Positions 22,948 through 34,632 of a stretch of DNA of 64,000 nt are shown here, piece after piece (position 1 is the stretch's first letter; each line of letters opens with the position of its first letter). Below the pieces are notes generated by a model. It made no database searches and had not been told where the DNA came from. It saw only the letters and a program-made list of their open reading frames with translations. The translations under genes were made by a program, and so were the position numbers. This stretch comes from Camelus bactrianus (taxonomy: Eukaryota; Chordata; Mammalia; Artiodactyla; Camelidae): positions 124,001-188,000 of the forward strand of contig NC_133544.1 in the NCBI RefSeq assembly GCF_048773025.1, written 5' to 3'.

Positions 22948-24418
22948 TCCCTGCAGGGAGGGCTCAGGCCACCCGGGGGCACCCAGGGTCATGAGGAAAC
23001 CAGAGGACCCGTTTCAGAGCAGGTGCAAAAGCAGCCATGGACGGGTTTCCTCCCAGAGACGGAGGATTCTCCACTGGTTCACCGTCTCCCCTGGAAGCCA
23101 ATCCATAATGTTTCCAGGGAAACTTTCTGATCTGAACTCGGGCCTTTTTCACGGAGTCAGGCTTTTCTGTCTTTTATTCCTCATCTAACTTAGGAACAGA
23201 CTCACAGAAATATTTCTTCATGGGACTTTACTTGATATTTATGCACTAACTACAGTTTCTAGTCATCAACTTTACAGATGCTTAATGACACAAATGATTC
23301 TTCTGGGCATCCTTGAGTTTACCTTCCACCCTTCATGTATTTCCAGGCATTTCATCCTCGAGAGTGTCCCCAGTCCTGTTTCCTGCAGTGCCTTTCCCTA
23401 GAATAGAATGAAGAATGTTGTATATTTGGAGACTGATGTCTGTGTGACACTGGAGTCATTCTGTCCCCCAGAGGACATGTGGAAATGTCTGGAGACAGGT
23501 TGGGCTGTCACATGTGGGGTGGGCTGCAGGTACCCAGTTCCCTAGTGGGCAGAGTCCCTCAAAGCTGCTCAACACTCCACAATGCACATGGCCTCTCCCA
23601 CAGCAAGAAACAGCCTCAAATGTCAATAATGTTGTAAAGCTGTGATAGAATGCTATACATCCAGGCAAATTCATATCAGTGTTGACACGCAGAAGATGAA
23701 TTACCTGTATGTAAGTTATTCTCACTAAATGAAATAGACAGACAAACAGACACCAGACTTAGCCTTCGGTTCACTCAGAGTCCCCATTACACACTAGTCA
23801 CACAAGTCTCTAGGTCTGTGGGCAGAAGGGCCCGGAGCATGGACCTATAAGTGGACGGGGCAGCAGAGCAGGGACCCAGGATGGGGGAGGGGGCCCACGC
23901 CTCTGCTTCAGTGAGTCCCCCGAAACAAGACAGGGCCCAGGCTGGACTTCATTGTTTCAATATTTACAACTTCCTACCTATAATTGTATCAGTCTTAATA
24001 TTTGCAGAATTTTACTTTTGAGCAATAATTTATTCTAATATTAACAGATTTTCCACATATGGAACATGTCACAAATTATTATTTATTTTACATCTATAAT
24101 AACATTGCTTGTAACTGTAAAACAATATCAATATATACAAGACACATGTGATTATATCCCTGCCCCACTGTGACCCACTCTCACAGAAATCACTAGACCT
24201 TCCCCAGCACCCACATCCCTTCCCCCTCAGGAGTCACAGCACCCCTTCACCTCCCCTCACCCCCTGCAGGCTGGTGGGGGCCACCTTCTCTCCTCTGAGC
24301 ATGGATGTGACCAGGAACGTCTGTGGAGGTGGGAGCTCACGTCTATCCCAGGGACCTCCTCGGTAACTTACAAGGAAATCCAAAGGAAATAAGGGAGATA
24401 AAAGTCAACATTCTCATG

Positions 24419-24725
24419 GGAAGTTAGCCTTTTTTGATGTAACACAAATAGACGAGCAGTTGTTTCAATAACAAAAGTGGGCTTAATTTGGACCAGTAAA
24501 CAGCTTCAGTATGGCGTCTGCAAACCTGATGAGCCACATGCCCGTCTTCAGTAAAAGGAGATGCCTCCTTCATCAAGGGGGGAAGGGAGCTGAGAGAGCC
24601 CGAGGGAACCAGAGCCCGTGCATTTCTCTTGGCTGAGTCCTGCCCAGGAAAGACAGGGAAGCCTTGCTTCCCCCAGCTGGGCTCTGAGGCCATCAAAGGG
24701 CATGAGAGCTCCCCTCTGTTCACCC
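24419..24725. repeat. Unclassified interspersed repeat, copy 2
   Basis: Shares TTTTGATGTAA, TGAGCCACATG, TTGGCTGAGTCC and CCAGGAAAGA with copy 1 at 19081-19400. Confidence 0.45.
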
Positions 24726-24791
24726 AATTTTACTGAACTGAGGTTTTCCATTTAATTAATTTCTTTAGGTACTTTGATGTCTACTATCAAG

Positions 24792-24834
24792 TTCTAGAAT
24801 TACTTCTCTCTGTGGAGACACAGTAATTCTAGAA
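24792..24834. repeat. Perfect inverted repeat, potential hairpin
   Basis: TTCTAGAATTACT at 24792-24804 is the exact reverse complement of AGTAATTCTAGAA at 24822-24834, with a 17-base loop between them. No role is evident; it may be the remains of a small palindromic element. Confidence 0.8.
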
Positions 24835-24839
24835 TAATA

Positions 24840-27119
24840 TTTCACTAAGGAGCCTCATCCTAGTAAATGGATAGAGCTGGAGTAACTGAAGTGCAAAAGG
24901 TGTGCATCCCTCAAAGGCCTAAACACAGGGGGCAGGCTCAGGGCACGGGGCAGGCTCAGGGCACAGACCTGCCGAGGCCCGTCACAGGTCCCCACTGTGG
25001 GAGTGGCTTCAGGGCCCTGAGCCTGGGCTGCTCTCAGTCGTTCAGCTGAGCAGGGAGAGTGTGGCTCCATGACCTTCAGGACTGGAGGAGACTCACCTCC
25101 AATCTGGAGAGACCTTAGTTGAGAGAAGGGACTGGGGAGACTTCACGTGTTCGCTCAGAGCCACTGGGAACAAGGAGGACGTCGGGAGGGCTGCTCAGAG
25201 GGTTGAAGGTGCCTAAAGAGCAAGCATTTGTAACAATCTCTTTCCCAATGTCCTGGATCTAGCAGAACAAAAGCAGAAACTAGGAGGGTCTGGGTTTCTG
25301 CAGGCGTTTTAGTTGCCGGAACTCAAGTTTAAGAATTTCAACATTCCTCCCTCAGGTGACTCTCCTGTAGTGCGAGAGAGACGGTCTGTCAGCTTAAGGA
25401 AATCTGGGGAGGACATGGTTGCCCATTCCACCCTGTTCCTCTGTGAATAGAATGGAAATGTCCTGAGTCAAACTATTAATGAACACAGAGTAAAGTGTTG
25501 CCTGCGTTGAATAAACATATGAAACAATACTATGATTTTCTTTGAAAATTACCTGAAGTTGATTGTAATAAACATGACCAGATTCACCCGATTTTCATGG
25601 GAAACCTGGACTTTTATTCCAAATAACAGTGTTGGAAAATTCTCAGGAAATGCCCAGTAAGTTTGCCAAGTTACGACTAGAGATTTTTATATAATAAGTG
25701 AGTGGACGCTTCTCCTCATCGCAATTCTAAACACCTTTCAGGATTCTCCCAGTAAGCAGTTTACACGCAACACCAGGCCTGACCTTCAGCAATAACTGCA
25801 GGAACTGGACGATGTAAGTCAGAGAAGCCGGGCCGATGAGTCTGAGGGGCCCCATTAAATTCCTCAGTGAGGAACGTTGGTCGGTTTGGACAATCGTTGA
25901 CTACAGTTCAGCTTTAGTCCAGGAAAATAAGAAACAAGGGGGTGGCCCTCTGGGTCCTCATAAGGATGAAGTTTAGGATAACAAGACCTGACAAGTTGGA
26001 GGAATAGAATATGGGGAGAATTTCAGAGGAAGCGGGAAGTTGGCTGAGACACTGACTATGGAAGACCTGAGGGTACAGAGGAGGTGCAGGAGTAAGAGGA
26101 GAGGGAGGAATTGGTGCTGGAGGGAAGCCTGAGACACACAGGCCAGGGAAGTGGAGCCCGAGGCTTCAGAGGCCCAGATTTCTTTCCTTAGTCCCTGTTT
26201 GCCTCAGTTAACCTTATGATCATAATTTACAAGAGGTAATTAGAGGTTCCAAAACATGTTTGAAAGGCTCAGAATAATGAGGCAAATAGCTGTACCATTC
26301 AGTTTTGGAGATTTTACATAGTTCTTCAAGTCGGTTTTAAGAAAAGTAAGTTTGAGATTTTCTAAAGTCCCCCATAATGTCCTTTGACATGTATATATAA
26401 TGGAAGCATGAATCGCCTTTGGCCAGGCCTGTCCATTTCACTACACATTTCCACAAGGAAGGTCCGTGGTTTTAAAACACAAAAGCAGCTGGGGTTCCTG
26501 TAGCAGAGGTGACCTCAGAACAGTTAGATAACTGGGACCCCATTTCTCAAAAGGTTTTCTGGAGAGAAAAGTAATCATTTCCAAGCAGCATAAAGGGTCA
26601 AACAGCTCAAATAGCGCAAATAGCCAGCAGGCCTAACACCAGTCAGATCTAAGGGATCAGTCTGGTTCTGAAGGAGCCAGGCTGAAGGCTGCTCAGCACA
26701 GGCCCAGTAGATCAGCCCCTATTCCCAAGGAGTGGGAGGAAGGGCAGCCACTTCCAGCTGGAACATTTTGGTTTCAAAATCAGACTGAATGCCAAATAGT
26801 TAATTGTATAAAATATGAGGCCTTATGCCAGAAGGATAAACCTAAAAGTATTTCTCAGACAAAGCCTGCAGAGCTTCCTACTGCACAGATGTGGAAGCTG
26901 GAACCCAGGAGAATGATTTAGACTCAAACTCCAGGGTCGGGGAGAAACACAGGGCACAGCCATGGGCCCAGTCTGGGTCCCACACCTGTTTGCTCAGCAG
27001 CCCCACAGTCATACGGGGTCTTGTCTGATTCCATAAGGGCCATGAAAATGTTGACCTGAAACAAAGGGATGGCCGGTTATTTCTCCAGCAAAAAGAAATG
27101 TTTTAATCTGGGATCAACA
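24840..27119. other. Non-coding stretch
   Basis: No V segment, host gene or clearly named repeat. A CAGGCTCAGGGCAC unit is repeated in tandem twice near 24940-24965. The text is moderately AT-rich and could hold old, unrecognised repeats. Confidence 0.4.
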
Positions 27120-27390
27120 AAGATTTGCCCTCAGTGCCTGGAATCACAGTGAGCCACCTGCAGGCCTTAGCGTACACGGGGATAAGAACTATTTTGCAAA
27201 TGGTAATAGATGTTGGAGGAGGGGCTGTAGTGAACAAGGCACCCAGGGCTTCTCACTGGCTGAGCTGTGACCACCCCTCACTGCCTGAATCTTTGCCTGG
27301 AAGAAAGAGGGGGTATTTCTTCTCCATGTTGCTGGACTCTGCCATCCTGGTAAGACATGAGATCTCACCATGCTGTCACCAAACTCTATT
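27120..27390. repeat. Unclassified interspersed repeat, copy 3
   Basis: GAACAAGGCACCCAGGGCTT, CTCACTGGCTGAG and CCTGGAAGAAAGAGGGGG parallel the two copies near 19.3 and 24.6 kb, but with greater divergence. Confidence 0.35.
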
Positions 27391-28371
27391 TAGTTGAGGT
27401 TTCTGTGTATTTAGCATTATTGTTATTTTCCCCAATTTATAAGATTTGATCAGTTTTGTTGCAGAAGCTTGGCTGCCCTTGTCAGGCAACGCTGGGCTTA
27501 TGAGTTCAACTTCATGGTGAAATAAAAGTGAATCACGTGGATGACAAAAAATGACTTCACGTATTAGAGACACTCATTGGAAGGAAACTCCACACCAGAT
27601 CTGGATTATGCAGGTTTTTATATTTAAGCCTGGAGATGGAGCAGAGATCAGACTGTGCTAAACCCAGTACCCAGAGAGCAATTATGTTGTTCCCAGCATG
27701 TTCAGATGTTCTGAACAAGGAGCTACATGCAGATGAGACTGTGTTATCAAGACCCCTCCCCATGACTGAAGAATAAGGGATAATGAATGTGATAATTCTG
27801 TAACATAAAGAGGATACAGGAATAAAGCAACATTCTGCTGATGGGACTAAAACCTGGAGCCCCAACTACAAAAAAACTGCCACATTTTAGAATTTTTATC
27901 ATCAACTCACCATGAAATGAACTATTCCAATACTACCTACATCACTGGGTGTAATCAAAGCTCACGTTCACTGAAAACACTGTGTGCAGGTGCTCGTGGG
28001 GCCTTCACGCATGCTGAAAAGTGGAAACAAGGACTAAACCCAGAGCTCACTGCAGGGCCATTTGCTGATGGCGTCTGAGGTACAATTAAGCCGAGCATCG
28101 CAGCCCTTGTCATGGGATCCAAGAAAACAGAGTCGCTCATTCATTACTGGAAAATCCTAGAACTCCACTTTCCCTCAGATGCCATCAGTTTCCTGTCACA
28201 GGACTATGTCTTGTGTGTGTCGCAGACAATACTTGGACAGAGGAGGTTTGGATGCAGATATGATACAAGAGTGTGAGTCTCCGCATGTATGTGCATGTGC
28301 ACCTGTGTGCATGTGTGTGTGTGTGTGTCCCAGTACACAGATGGGAGCCCTGGTTATGTGTGTGATGAGGG
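27391..28371. other. Non-coding stretch with a short TG microsatellite
   Basis: No gene recognised. TG/CATG-rich simple sequence occurs at about 28287-28328, next to the left edge of duplication block C. Confidence 0.5.
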
Positions 28372-29727
28372 CTTTCTGGACTTCCGCCTTCCTCTGAATT
28401 TGGATAAGCCCAGCTCATTTTCTTTATAAAACCAACACTAGTCTTTACAGAAATTTGTAATAGGAATATTCATTCAAATCACTGTCTTCCCAGTCATCAG
28501 TGGAAGCTCGAACCTTTGATCCTCTATCTGGGATTCTGACGTTAATTTTCTCAGAAGCATGTGAGCCGTGATTCAGCCCAGTCTTTCCAAGAATATTGCT
28601 GAGAATTCAGGATGAAACCTGGGACTCTGAATCCACTTTCTGTGTGTCCCTGTGCCTCCTTACAGAACTTCTCTGACTCTCAGTCTCAATGCATATTTAA
28701 TAAACTCTCCCTCTTCCTCATTATGCTTTCCAACTTCTGAAGCTAAGACCCTCGCCTGTGTGGATGAGTCTAACCCATAAGCCTTCGAGCTGCTCCAGGC
28801 TTTGGTCTGAGGGCAGCACACGTGGGTGGGGAGTGGTTTCTTGAAAGACTCGGTATGAAAAGATGACACAGAGGAGTTGGCAGTGACCCTCAGGCTGCAC
28901 ACCTGGCAGTTCACACTCAGAAACTTCAGTCACCTGGGATTTGGCAGTTGATCCAGGAGTGCGGGGTGAATCTTCCTCCCAGCTCTCATGCCACATGGAG
29001 ATGTCAAACACAGGTAGGTGACGTTTGGTCCCATTTCTCACATCACATGGACAATCTCTGCATCTCTGTGTGCATTTCAAAGTGCCGAGCAGAGGGGAGA
29101 TCGACAGCACGTTACATTGTTCATCTCATTTATGTAAAAATAAGACAACACAGTGGAAATTAAGCATCTTTCAATCACAATCCCACAATAAGTAAAGATG
29201 TTTTCCTGAATGTTGCCATTGATAGAAAGTCAAATATTAGAGACTCCTGAGAATACGCGCATGACCCCTGCTCACACATGATCAGACACACACGAGCATA
29301 GAACAGAATCATCATGTTCTCATCACAGGATGGGGTCCAGGAACCCTCACCAGGCTTGTCCAACTCTGTCTTAGAAGTGATTCTGGACCACTTACGTCCA
29401 GACAGGCAGAGCAAACGTGAAAACCCTGGGACAACCCATCACCAAATATGTGTCCCTGGACAATCCACAACGCTCTACACTTCTGGGGTTGCTTAAGTAC
29501 CCAGGATGGAGGGAACACTGACAACTACACCACAGGATTTCTGTGCATGTGTAGGAAAAAAAATGAACGTAGCAGGGTGCTAAGAGTTTACCGTGAAACA
29601 TTCACATAAGAAAAATGATATTTCCAAATGCTACCAACACCAGCAAACCACAGACACTCACAGCTGCTCAGGGGCCTGGCCCTCTCTGAGGCCAGCAAGG
29701 CCCCGACTTGCTATATAGTGAGATGAC

Positions 29728-29735
29728 ATGCAAAT
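29728..29735 (+). promoter_or_regulatory. Octamer of the IGHV3 promoter (30-kb gene)
   Basis: ATGCAAAT in the same promoter block as the 15-kb IGHV3, 123 bp before the leader ATG. Confidence 0.9.
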
Positions 29736-29858
29736 AGGGCCTCCCTCTGAGGATAAAGCCACCCGGCCCTGGCCCTGCAGCTCTGGGAGAGGAGCCCCAG
29801 ACCCGGGATTCCCAGCTGCTCCAATTCTCTGATCAGGACTGAGCACAGACGACTCACC

Positions 29859-30315
29859 ATGGAGCTGGGGCTGAGCTGGGTGGTCCTGGCTGCTCTTCTA
29901 CAAGGTAATTCATGGGCAACAAGAGCTACTGAGGATGTGGGTGGTCGTGAGTGAGTGAATCAGAGGACGTGTGACAGTCTCCTGACCAGGATGTCTTTGT
30001 GTTTGCAGGTGTCCAGGCTGAGGTGCAGCTGGTGGAGTCTGGGGGAGGCTTGGTGCAGCCTGGGGGGTCTCTGAGACTCTCCTGTGCAGCCTCTGGATTC
30101 ACCTTCAGTAGCTACTACATGAGCTGGGTCCGCCAGGCTCCAGGGAAGGGGCTGGAGTGGGTGTCCAGTATTTATACTGGTGGTGGTAGCACATACTATG
30201 CAGACTCCGTGAAGGGCCGATTCACCATCTCTAAAGACAACGCCAAGAACACGCTGTATCTGCAAATGAACAGCCTGAAACCTGAGGACACGGCCGTGTA
30301 TTACTGTGCGGCAGA
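29859..30315 (+). CDS. IGHV3: IGHV3 subgroup variable segment, conventional FR2 with VHH-like FR3 end, apparently functional
   Basis: Leader exon 29859-29904 ([15 protein letters not shown]) with donor GTAATT. The acceptor is TTTGCAG, ending at 30008. L-PART2 is 30009-30019 and the V-region is 30020-30315, 296 bp. CDR1 is [10 protein letters not shown]2 is [17 protein letters not shown], with the classical VH residues Val, Gly, Leu and Trp. CDR2 is [10 protein letters not shown]3 is [20 protein letters not shown], then [20 protein letters not shown]. From general knowledge, [12 protein letters not shown] is the usual end of camelid VHH germline genes, whereas classical VH genes tend to end CAK or CAR. 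The gene therefore looks like a VH/VHH mosaic. Cys23, Trp41 and Cys104 are present. No defect is seen, and both promoter and RSS are good. Confidence 0.95.
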
Positions 30316-30354
30316 CACAGTGAGGGGAAGTCATTCTGAGCCCAGACACAAACC
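30316..30354 (+). other. V-segment RSS of the 30-kb IGHV3
   Basis: Heptamer CACAGTG at 30316-30322, a 23-base spacer, then nonamer ACACAAACC at 30346-30354. Confidence 0.94.
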
Positions 30355-30919
30355 TCCCTGCAGAGAGAGACAGCGGAGGAGGCAGGGGGCACTGAGGACC
30401 CTGCCTACATAGAATCCTAGAGCAGCCACATGTACAGAGGGACTGGTAGGGGCTTCCTCTGGTGATAAGTGATTTCCCCTTCCTCTTCCAGCTCCCAGCT
30501 CTCCTCAGGGTCCTTTCCTGTTATGTTCTTTCTGGCTTTATTGTACACATACTGTCTACAGACCCTAGTGGGAGGAGTAACATTCTCTGTTTGCAGATGG
30601 GTCCTCCCTTTATCCAGCCCCTTTATGTCCCTTATTCCTTGTCACAAAGAGTCATGGAATTCTAGCCTCAGACATGCACCTGCTATCCCCTCATGGCACT
30701 TCCTTCCACCTGCACGAATGACCACACGTGCTTGTGGTCAGCCCCCCTGGTCTCTGTCCTCCTTGAAGCGTGTTGTGCTCCTGGCCCTCGTCCACTCAGG
30801 GGGGACATTGGTGTCAGGGATCCTCTTCTGTATCAGCCCTTCAGGAATCCCCTGAGGATAAAAGCAGCAACAGGAGGACAAGTAAACCCGTGGCACTAGG
30901 AAGATTCTGCACAGAAAAG
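30355..30919. other. IGHV3 3' flank and non-coding DNA
   Basis: No gene seen. The flank diverges from the 15-kb copy shortly after the nonamer. Confidence 0.45.
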
Positions 30920-31205
30920 GAAACAGTATGCATAGTAAAGACGCAAACTATAGACCAGAAGAAACTGTTTGCAAAACATAGTCTAATAAGGGATTAATAT
31001 CTAAAATACCTAAGAAGTCCTAACAAAAAATAATAACAATACTTTGGTCAAAGTAATTCCAGTTAGGAATTTGAATGGATGTGTCTCTAAAGAAGAGACA
31101 CACTTAGCCATCAGGTACACGCAAAATGGATCGGTGTCAGTAACCATGGGGGGAATACAAATCAAAGCCACAGGAAGAAATCACTCTAAAGGTGTCAGGA
31201 TGGCC
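30920..31205 (+). repeat. Old LINE-1 ORF2 fragment
   Basis: The text resembles the C-terminal end of L1 ORF2. GGGATTAATATCTAAAATA, then CTCTAAAGAAGAGACACACT, CATCAGGTACACGCAAAATG and GGAATACAAATCAAAGCCAC appear in the order usual for that region. It is strongly diverged, with neither a 5' part nor a tail. Confidence 0.65.
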
Positions 31206-33239
31206 CACCTGCAGCGAAAACTTTGTCAGGTGGTTGGGCCAGAAGCCCCCTTGCCTGGTGTCTCCTCTTAGTCATTTTCCGTCCTCTACCCATCACCCAC
31301 TTCCTGGATATGGGTTACAGGTTATCCTTGTTTTACTCAGAGCTGAGCCCCATCTCCCCCCTACTGCAACGCTCCATCACAATCCCCTGGGTTAAGCCTG
31401 CCTTGCCTCTCTTAAACCAGTGTGAGCATAAACACTATTTTCCTTTAATGCTCCTCCCCTGGGTGTGTGAGTCGATTATGGAAGGTGTCACACCTGCTGT
31501 CAGCTTGGCCCCACCAGGAGAAAACCCACCTTCCACTTGGTGCCCAGCCTTGGTGTCTTCAGATGACACCCAACTTGGCAGGCAGCAATCTGTCCTAACC
31601 AGATTCACCACATTGCAGTGCGGCCCTGCTTCTGCTCCTGGGGCTTCCTTCCACCAGAACTGCTGCCCAGGTGCTGGACGTCTCATGCCCTGGTGGGAGG
31701 GCCCCTGTGATGTGGTCTGAGGCCAGGAATCTGGTGGTTGTAGAGGGGCACATGGGACCTGGTGGGGAAAAAAAGGGGGCTGATCCTCGTGCCTGCAAAG
31801 GGGCCACTGTGTGTTTGTCCCCAGATCTTCTAGGGCATAGTCTTCCAGGAGACAACATAAGCCCTAAAGCAAAGTCCACTGTGGGCAGGTCTGCCACGCC
31901 CATCTCAGCACAGTGGTCCACATGGAGTGCTGCAGCCCCAGAGTGAGAGCACCAGGTCTGGGAACGGTGGCACAAGTAGAGTTAAGTCCTTTCAGCAGGG
32001 ATGGTGACCATGTGCAGGATTTGACTTCAGACGCCCACAACTGAGGCTGTGATGACTTACAGGTGCCAGTTCTCAAGAAGGAAGGCTTCCTCAGTGGGCA
32101 CAGGAAGGCCTCCACTGAGCCTGAGGCTGTGGCTGTTGCCTGGTCTGTTGGTGTCCTCATGACTGTGGCTCAGCCCCAACAGAAAGAGTTACTATACCTG
32201 TGTTGATAAGTGACTCCTACTGTGTTTTGAGGTAAGCCGGCCGCTCCCCACAGGGACAGAGAGGAGTCCTCTGGCCTGGGACGTGTCTGTGAGTTTCCCA
32301 TTCCATTCGACACTCAGAAGGACCCTGGCATGAAGAACACCTGATGGTAGCCGGGTGGGCAAGGGCAGTGGGCACTCAGTGTATGAGGTGTGGGCCACCC
32401 GCCAGGCAAACAACACACAGTGGCCCCCTCTGAGAAGAGCCAGGTGCTGAAGAAATGCAGTCTGAGACGGGGAGGGGACGATGGTGGAGGTCAGTAAGGC
32501 TGCAGGGCCAGCTGCCCCAGTGGACACTGAAGGCAGACCCACTGACACTGACCTTGTCACTTCTGGGAACAGTGGGGCTGGCCATTGTCTCGAGTCCTTC
32601 CTGGCAGAGTGGACTGGATGTGGGACTGTGTGGATGCACCTAGCAAAAGTGGAATTCAGGGACCCACCATGCTGGATTCCTGCTGCTCCTGTTCACGTCC
32701 GCAGGTCAGCACAGATTTCAGCAGCAGTTGTGCTGGACAGCTCTGTGCAAGGAGACTGGAGGACACGGGCTGCCCTACTATGGGCAGTGGCCTCCCCAAC
32801 CCCAAGCCCCTCATCACTTGACTGGCCATTGAAAAGAGAGAAACCCCTACAGGCCTTTCACCAGAGTTCTCAGGGCAGCCTTCCTCGGTGGGGGGGTGTA
32901 AGGCTGGGCACCATTTCACTGGGAAGCCACAGAGCCCAGATCAGCAGGGACCGAAGGAAGCATTTCCTGCTCTGGATGGCTCCTTCTCCGTTTCTGGTTG
33001 ATGGTTTTAGGCTGTTGGTGCTAGATCTATGGGAAAATGTTAAAAAGTGGAAAGAGGGGATCGTGTGGCATGTGCACTCCCAGGCACGTCCTTGTCCCAC
33101 CCCACCCACCCTGCAACTTGAGGATGACCAGCCTCCCCAGAATCCATGCTTCCAACCACATCTAATTGTGTTTCCACATTCCTGAGGCTGCAGGATTTAA
33201 CAGCAGATGACTTAAGAGTGGCTGGTTCAGCACTGTTCT
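31206..33239. other. GC-rich non-coding stretch
   Basis: About 2 kb with many overlapping open frames on both strands. The longest is 32481-33185 (+), 234 residues. None shows a recognisable domain, signal peptide, or splice or promoter context. Frames of this length are expected in GC-rich DNA. I cannot exclude an old processed pseudogene. Confidence 0.4.
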
Positions 33240-33605
33240 CGTTTGCCAATGTCTGACGCCCTGAGTTAAACATAGAAGGGAATTGTGATACAGTTCAGGG
33301 GGGCAGAACCCTGGGATCAAGGTGTCAGCAGGGTTGATTTCTTTGGGGTTTTCTCTCATAAGTTTTAGAGGGCGGTGGTGCCCTTCCGCCCTCACATGGC
33401 CTTACTCTGTGTGTGTCTGTGTCCTAACGGCCTTCTCTTATAAGGACTGTCATCCTACTGCGTTAGTGTCACCTAATCAGCTCACTTTAATTAATTATCA
33501 CCACTAAGACCCTGTCTCTGAGTGCAGCCACATTACGAGGCCCTGGGGGCAGCGCTTCAGCATGTGAGCTTTGGGGAAACACATTCCAGCCCTTACCACA
33601 CTCAA
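33240..33605 (+). repeat. MaLR LTR fossil (MLT1-type)
   Basis: Solo LTR-like fragment of the ERVL-MaLR family. It is recognised from GATCAAGGTGTCAGCAGGGT, TCTGTGTGTGTCTGTGTCCT, TCTTATAAGGAC and the 3' part ending ACACATTCCAGCCC. No internal region is seen. MLT1 families date from early mammalian radiation, so it is ancient, and the divergence fits that age. It is long broken. Confidence 0.75.
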
Positions 33606-34073
33606 AGTGGGGTTTTATTTCATCCGCACCAGCGTGGGGACGTTCAGGGATAAGCTTCACCCCATTGCTAAGGTTGGGCCAGTATATCTCCACCTGAGGT
33701 GCAAGGAGCTGCACCTGCAGAGCATGTTACTGTGCAGCTGCCTCAGTCCTGCCCCGGAGATGCAGGCTCGGGCGTCAGGGCTGGGCCTGCCACTCTGCAC
33801 CTCAGCCAGGCCCCCTGGAGGCTGCCGTGAAGACCACACAGTGACGGACGCAGGGGTTGAGAACACTGGGCTCACTGACAGCTGTGCCTCCTGCTCCAGT
33901 GCTTCCGTGCAGTGCAGGGCCCTGGGGGCTCCCACCCGAACGGGGTGGGGGAAGGCGGAGTACTGGACATCATCCTGCCCCTCCAGTGAGGCTCAGATGA
34001 GGACCTCTCCCTGCCCGAAGGATTCTGGGTTATGAATGCTGGGGAGTCTCACCTGGAGGGTGGGGCAATAAAG
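33606..34073. other. 5' flank of the IGHV5-like gene
   Basis: Non-coding, GC-rich; nothing recognised before the octamer. Confidence 0.45.
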
Positions 34074-34081
34074 ATGCAAAT
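34074..34081 (+). promoter_or_regulatory. Octamer of the IGHV5-like promoter
   Basis: ATGCAAAT, 109 bp before the leader ATG. An A/T-rich CAATAAAG sits just upstream. Confidence 0.85.
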
Positions 34082-34190
34082 TTATGGGGAGGAACTGTCC
34101 CTGTAAACCCAGTGCCCCCCTCGACAGTGCAGTCTCCCTCACTGCCCAGCGGGGGTCCTCGAGTGCTGTCCTGTCCTTTCCTCCTCCAGG

Positions 34191-34632
34191 ATGCGGTCTG
34201 TCACAGCCATCACCCTGCTCCTGGCTGTCCTCCAAGGTCAGTCAGGGCCCAGGGGTTGTAGGGTCACAGAGGAGGGTGGGCGGGGAGGAGTGAGCCCTGA
34301 CCTGAGTCTTGCATCTCCCATGCAGATGTCCATGCCCAGGTGCAGCTGGAGCAGCCTGTGGCAGAGCTGAAAATGCCCGGGGAGGCTCTGAGGATCTCCT
34401 GTAAGACTTCAGGGTACAATTTTACCAGCTACTGGATCGGCTGGGTGCGCCAGATGCCTGGGAAAGGCCTGGAGTGGATGGGGGCCATCTATCCTGGTGA
34501 CTCAGATACCAGATACAGCCCATCCTTCCAAGGCCACATCACCATCTCTGCAGACAAGTCCACCAGCACTGCCTACCTGCAGTGGAGCAGCCTGAAGTCC
34601 ACGGACTCAGCCGTGTATTACTGTGCAAAGGA
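34191..34632 (+). CDS. IGHV5: IGHV5-like variable segment, apparently functional
   Basis: Leader exon 34191-34236 ([15 protein letters not shown]) with donor GTCAGT. The acceptor is CATGCAG, ending at 34325. L-PART2 is 34326-34336 (residues DVHA) and the V-region is 34337-34632, 296 bp. CDR1 is [10 protein letters not shown]2 is [17 protein letters not shown] and CDR2 is [10 protein letters not shown]3 begins [20 protein letters not shown] and ends [20 protein letters not shown]. From FR2 to FR3 this is nearly the human IGHV5 pattern, including the RQMPGKG and SPSFQG signatures. FR1 is divergent ([20 protein letters not shown]), with Glu at position 5 and Pro at 7. Cys23, Trp41 and Cys104 are present and there is no stop or frameshift. 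This subgroup is small in the mammals I know, and this is the only copy in the window. It is probably expressed with light chains. Confidence 0.93.

Larger units (their letters stand above)
22620..24730. repeat. Segmental duplication block D, right copy
   Basis: Counterpart of 17145-19600. Shared landmarks include CTTCACTGAC, GGGCTCAGGCCACC, TTTCTTCATGGGACTTT and CCCCAGTCCTGTTTCCTGCA, in the same order and strand. It lacks the segment that in the left copy holds the V leader and FR1. Confidence 0.75.
28372..30354. repeat. Segmental duplication block C, right copy, carrying an IGHV3 gene
   Basis: Counterpart of 13832-15769 (see there). From about 29690 to the RSS the two are nearly identical. 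The far 5' flank is more diverged. Confidence 0.85.

Noticed and set aside
25360-25390. TAGTGCGAGAGAGACGG as a possible V-segment 3' end
   Set aside because: No FR3 text precedes it and no heptamer or nonamer follows. It is probably chance.
28260-28335. TG-rich tract considered as a short tandem CRISPR-like or regulatory repeat
   Set aside because: It is an ordinary dinucleotide microsatellite, and CRISPR arrays are not expected in vertebrate DNA.
32481-33185. 234-residue open frame in GC-rich DNA
   Set aside because: No recognisable domain, signal sequence, promoter or splice context. Overlapping frames occur on both strands, as expected from base composition.
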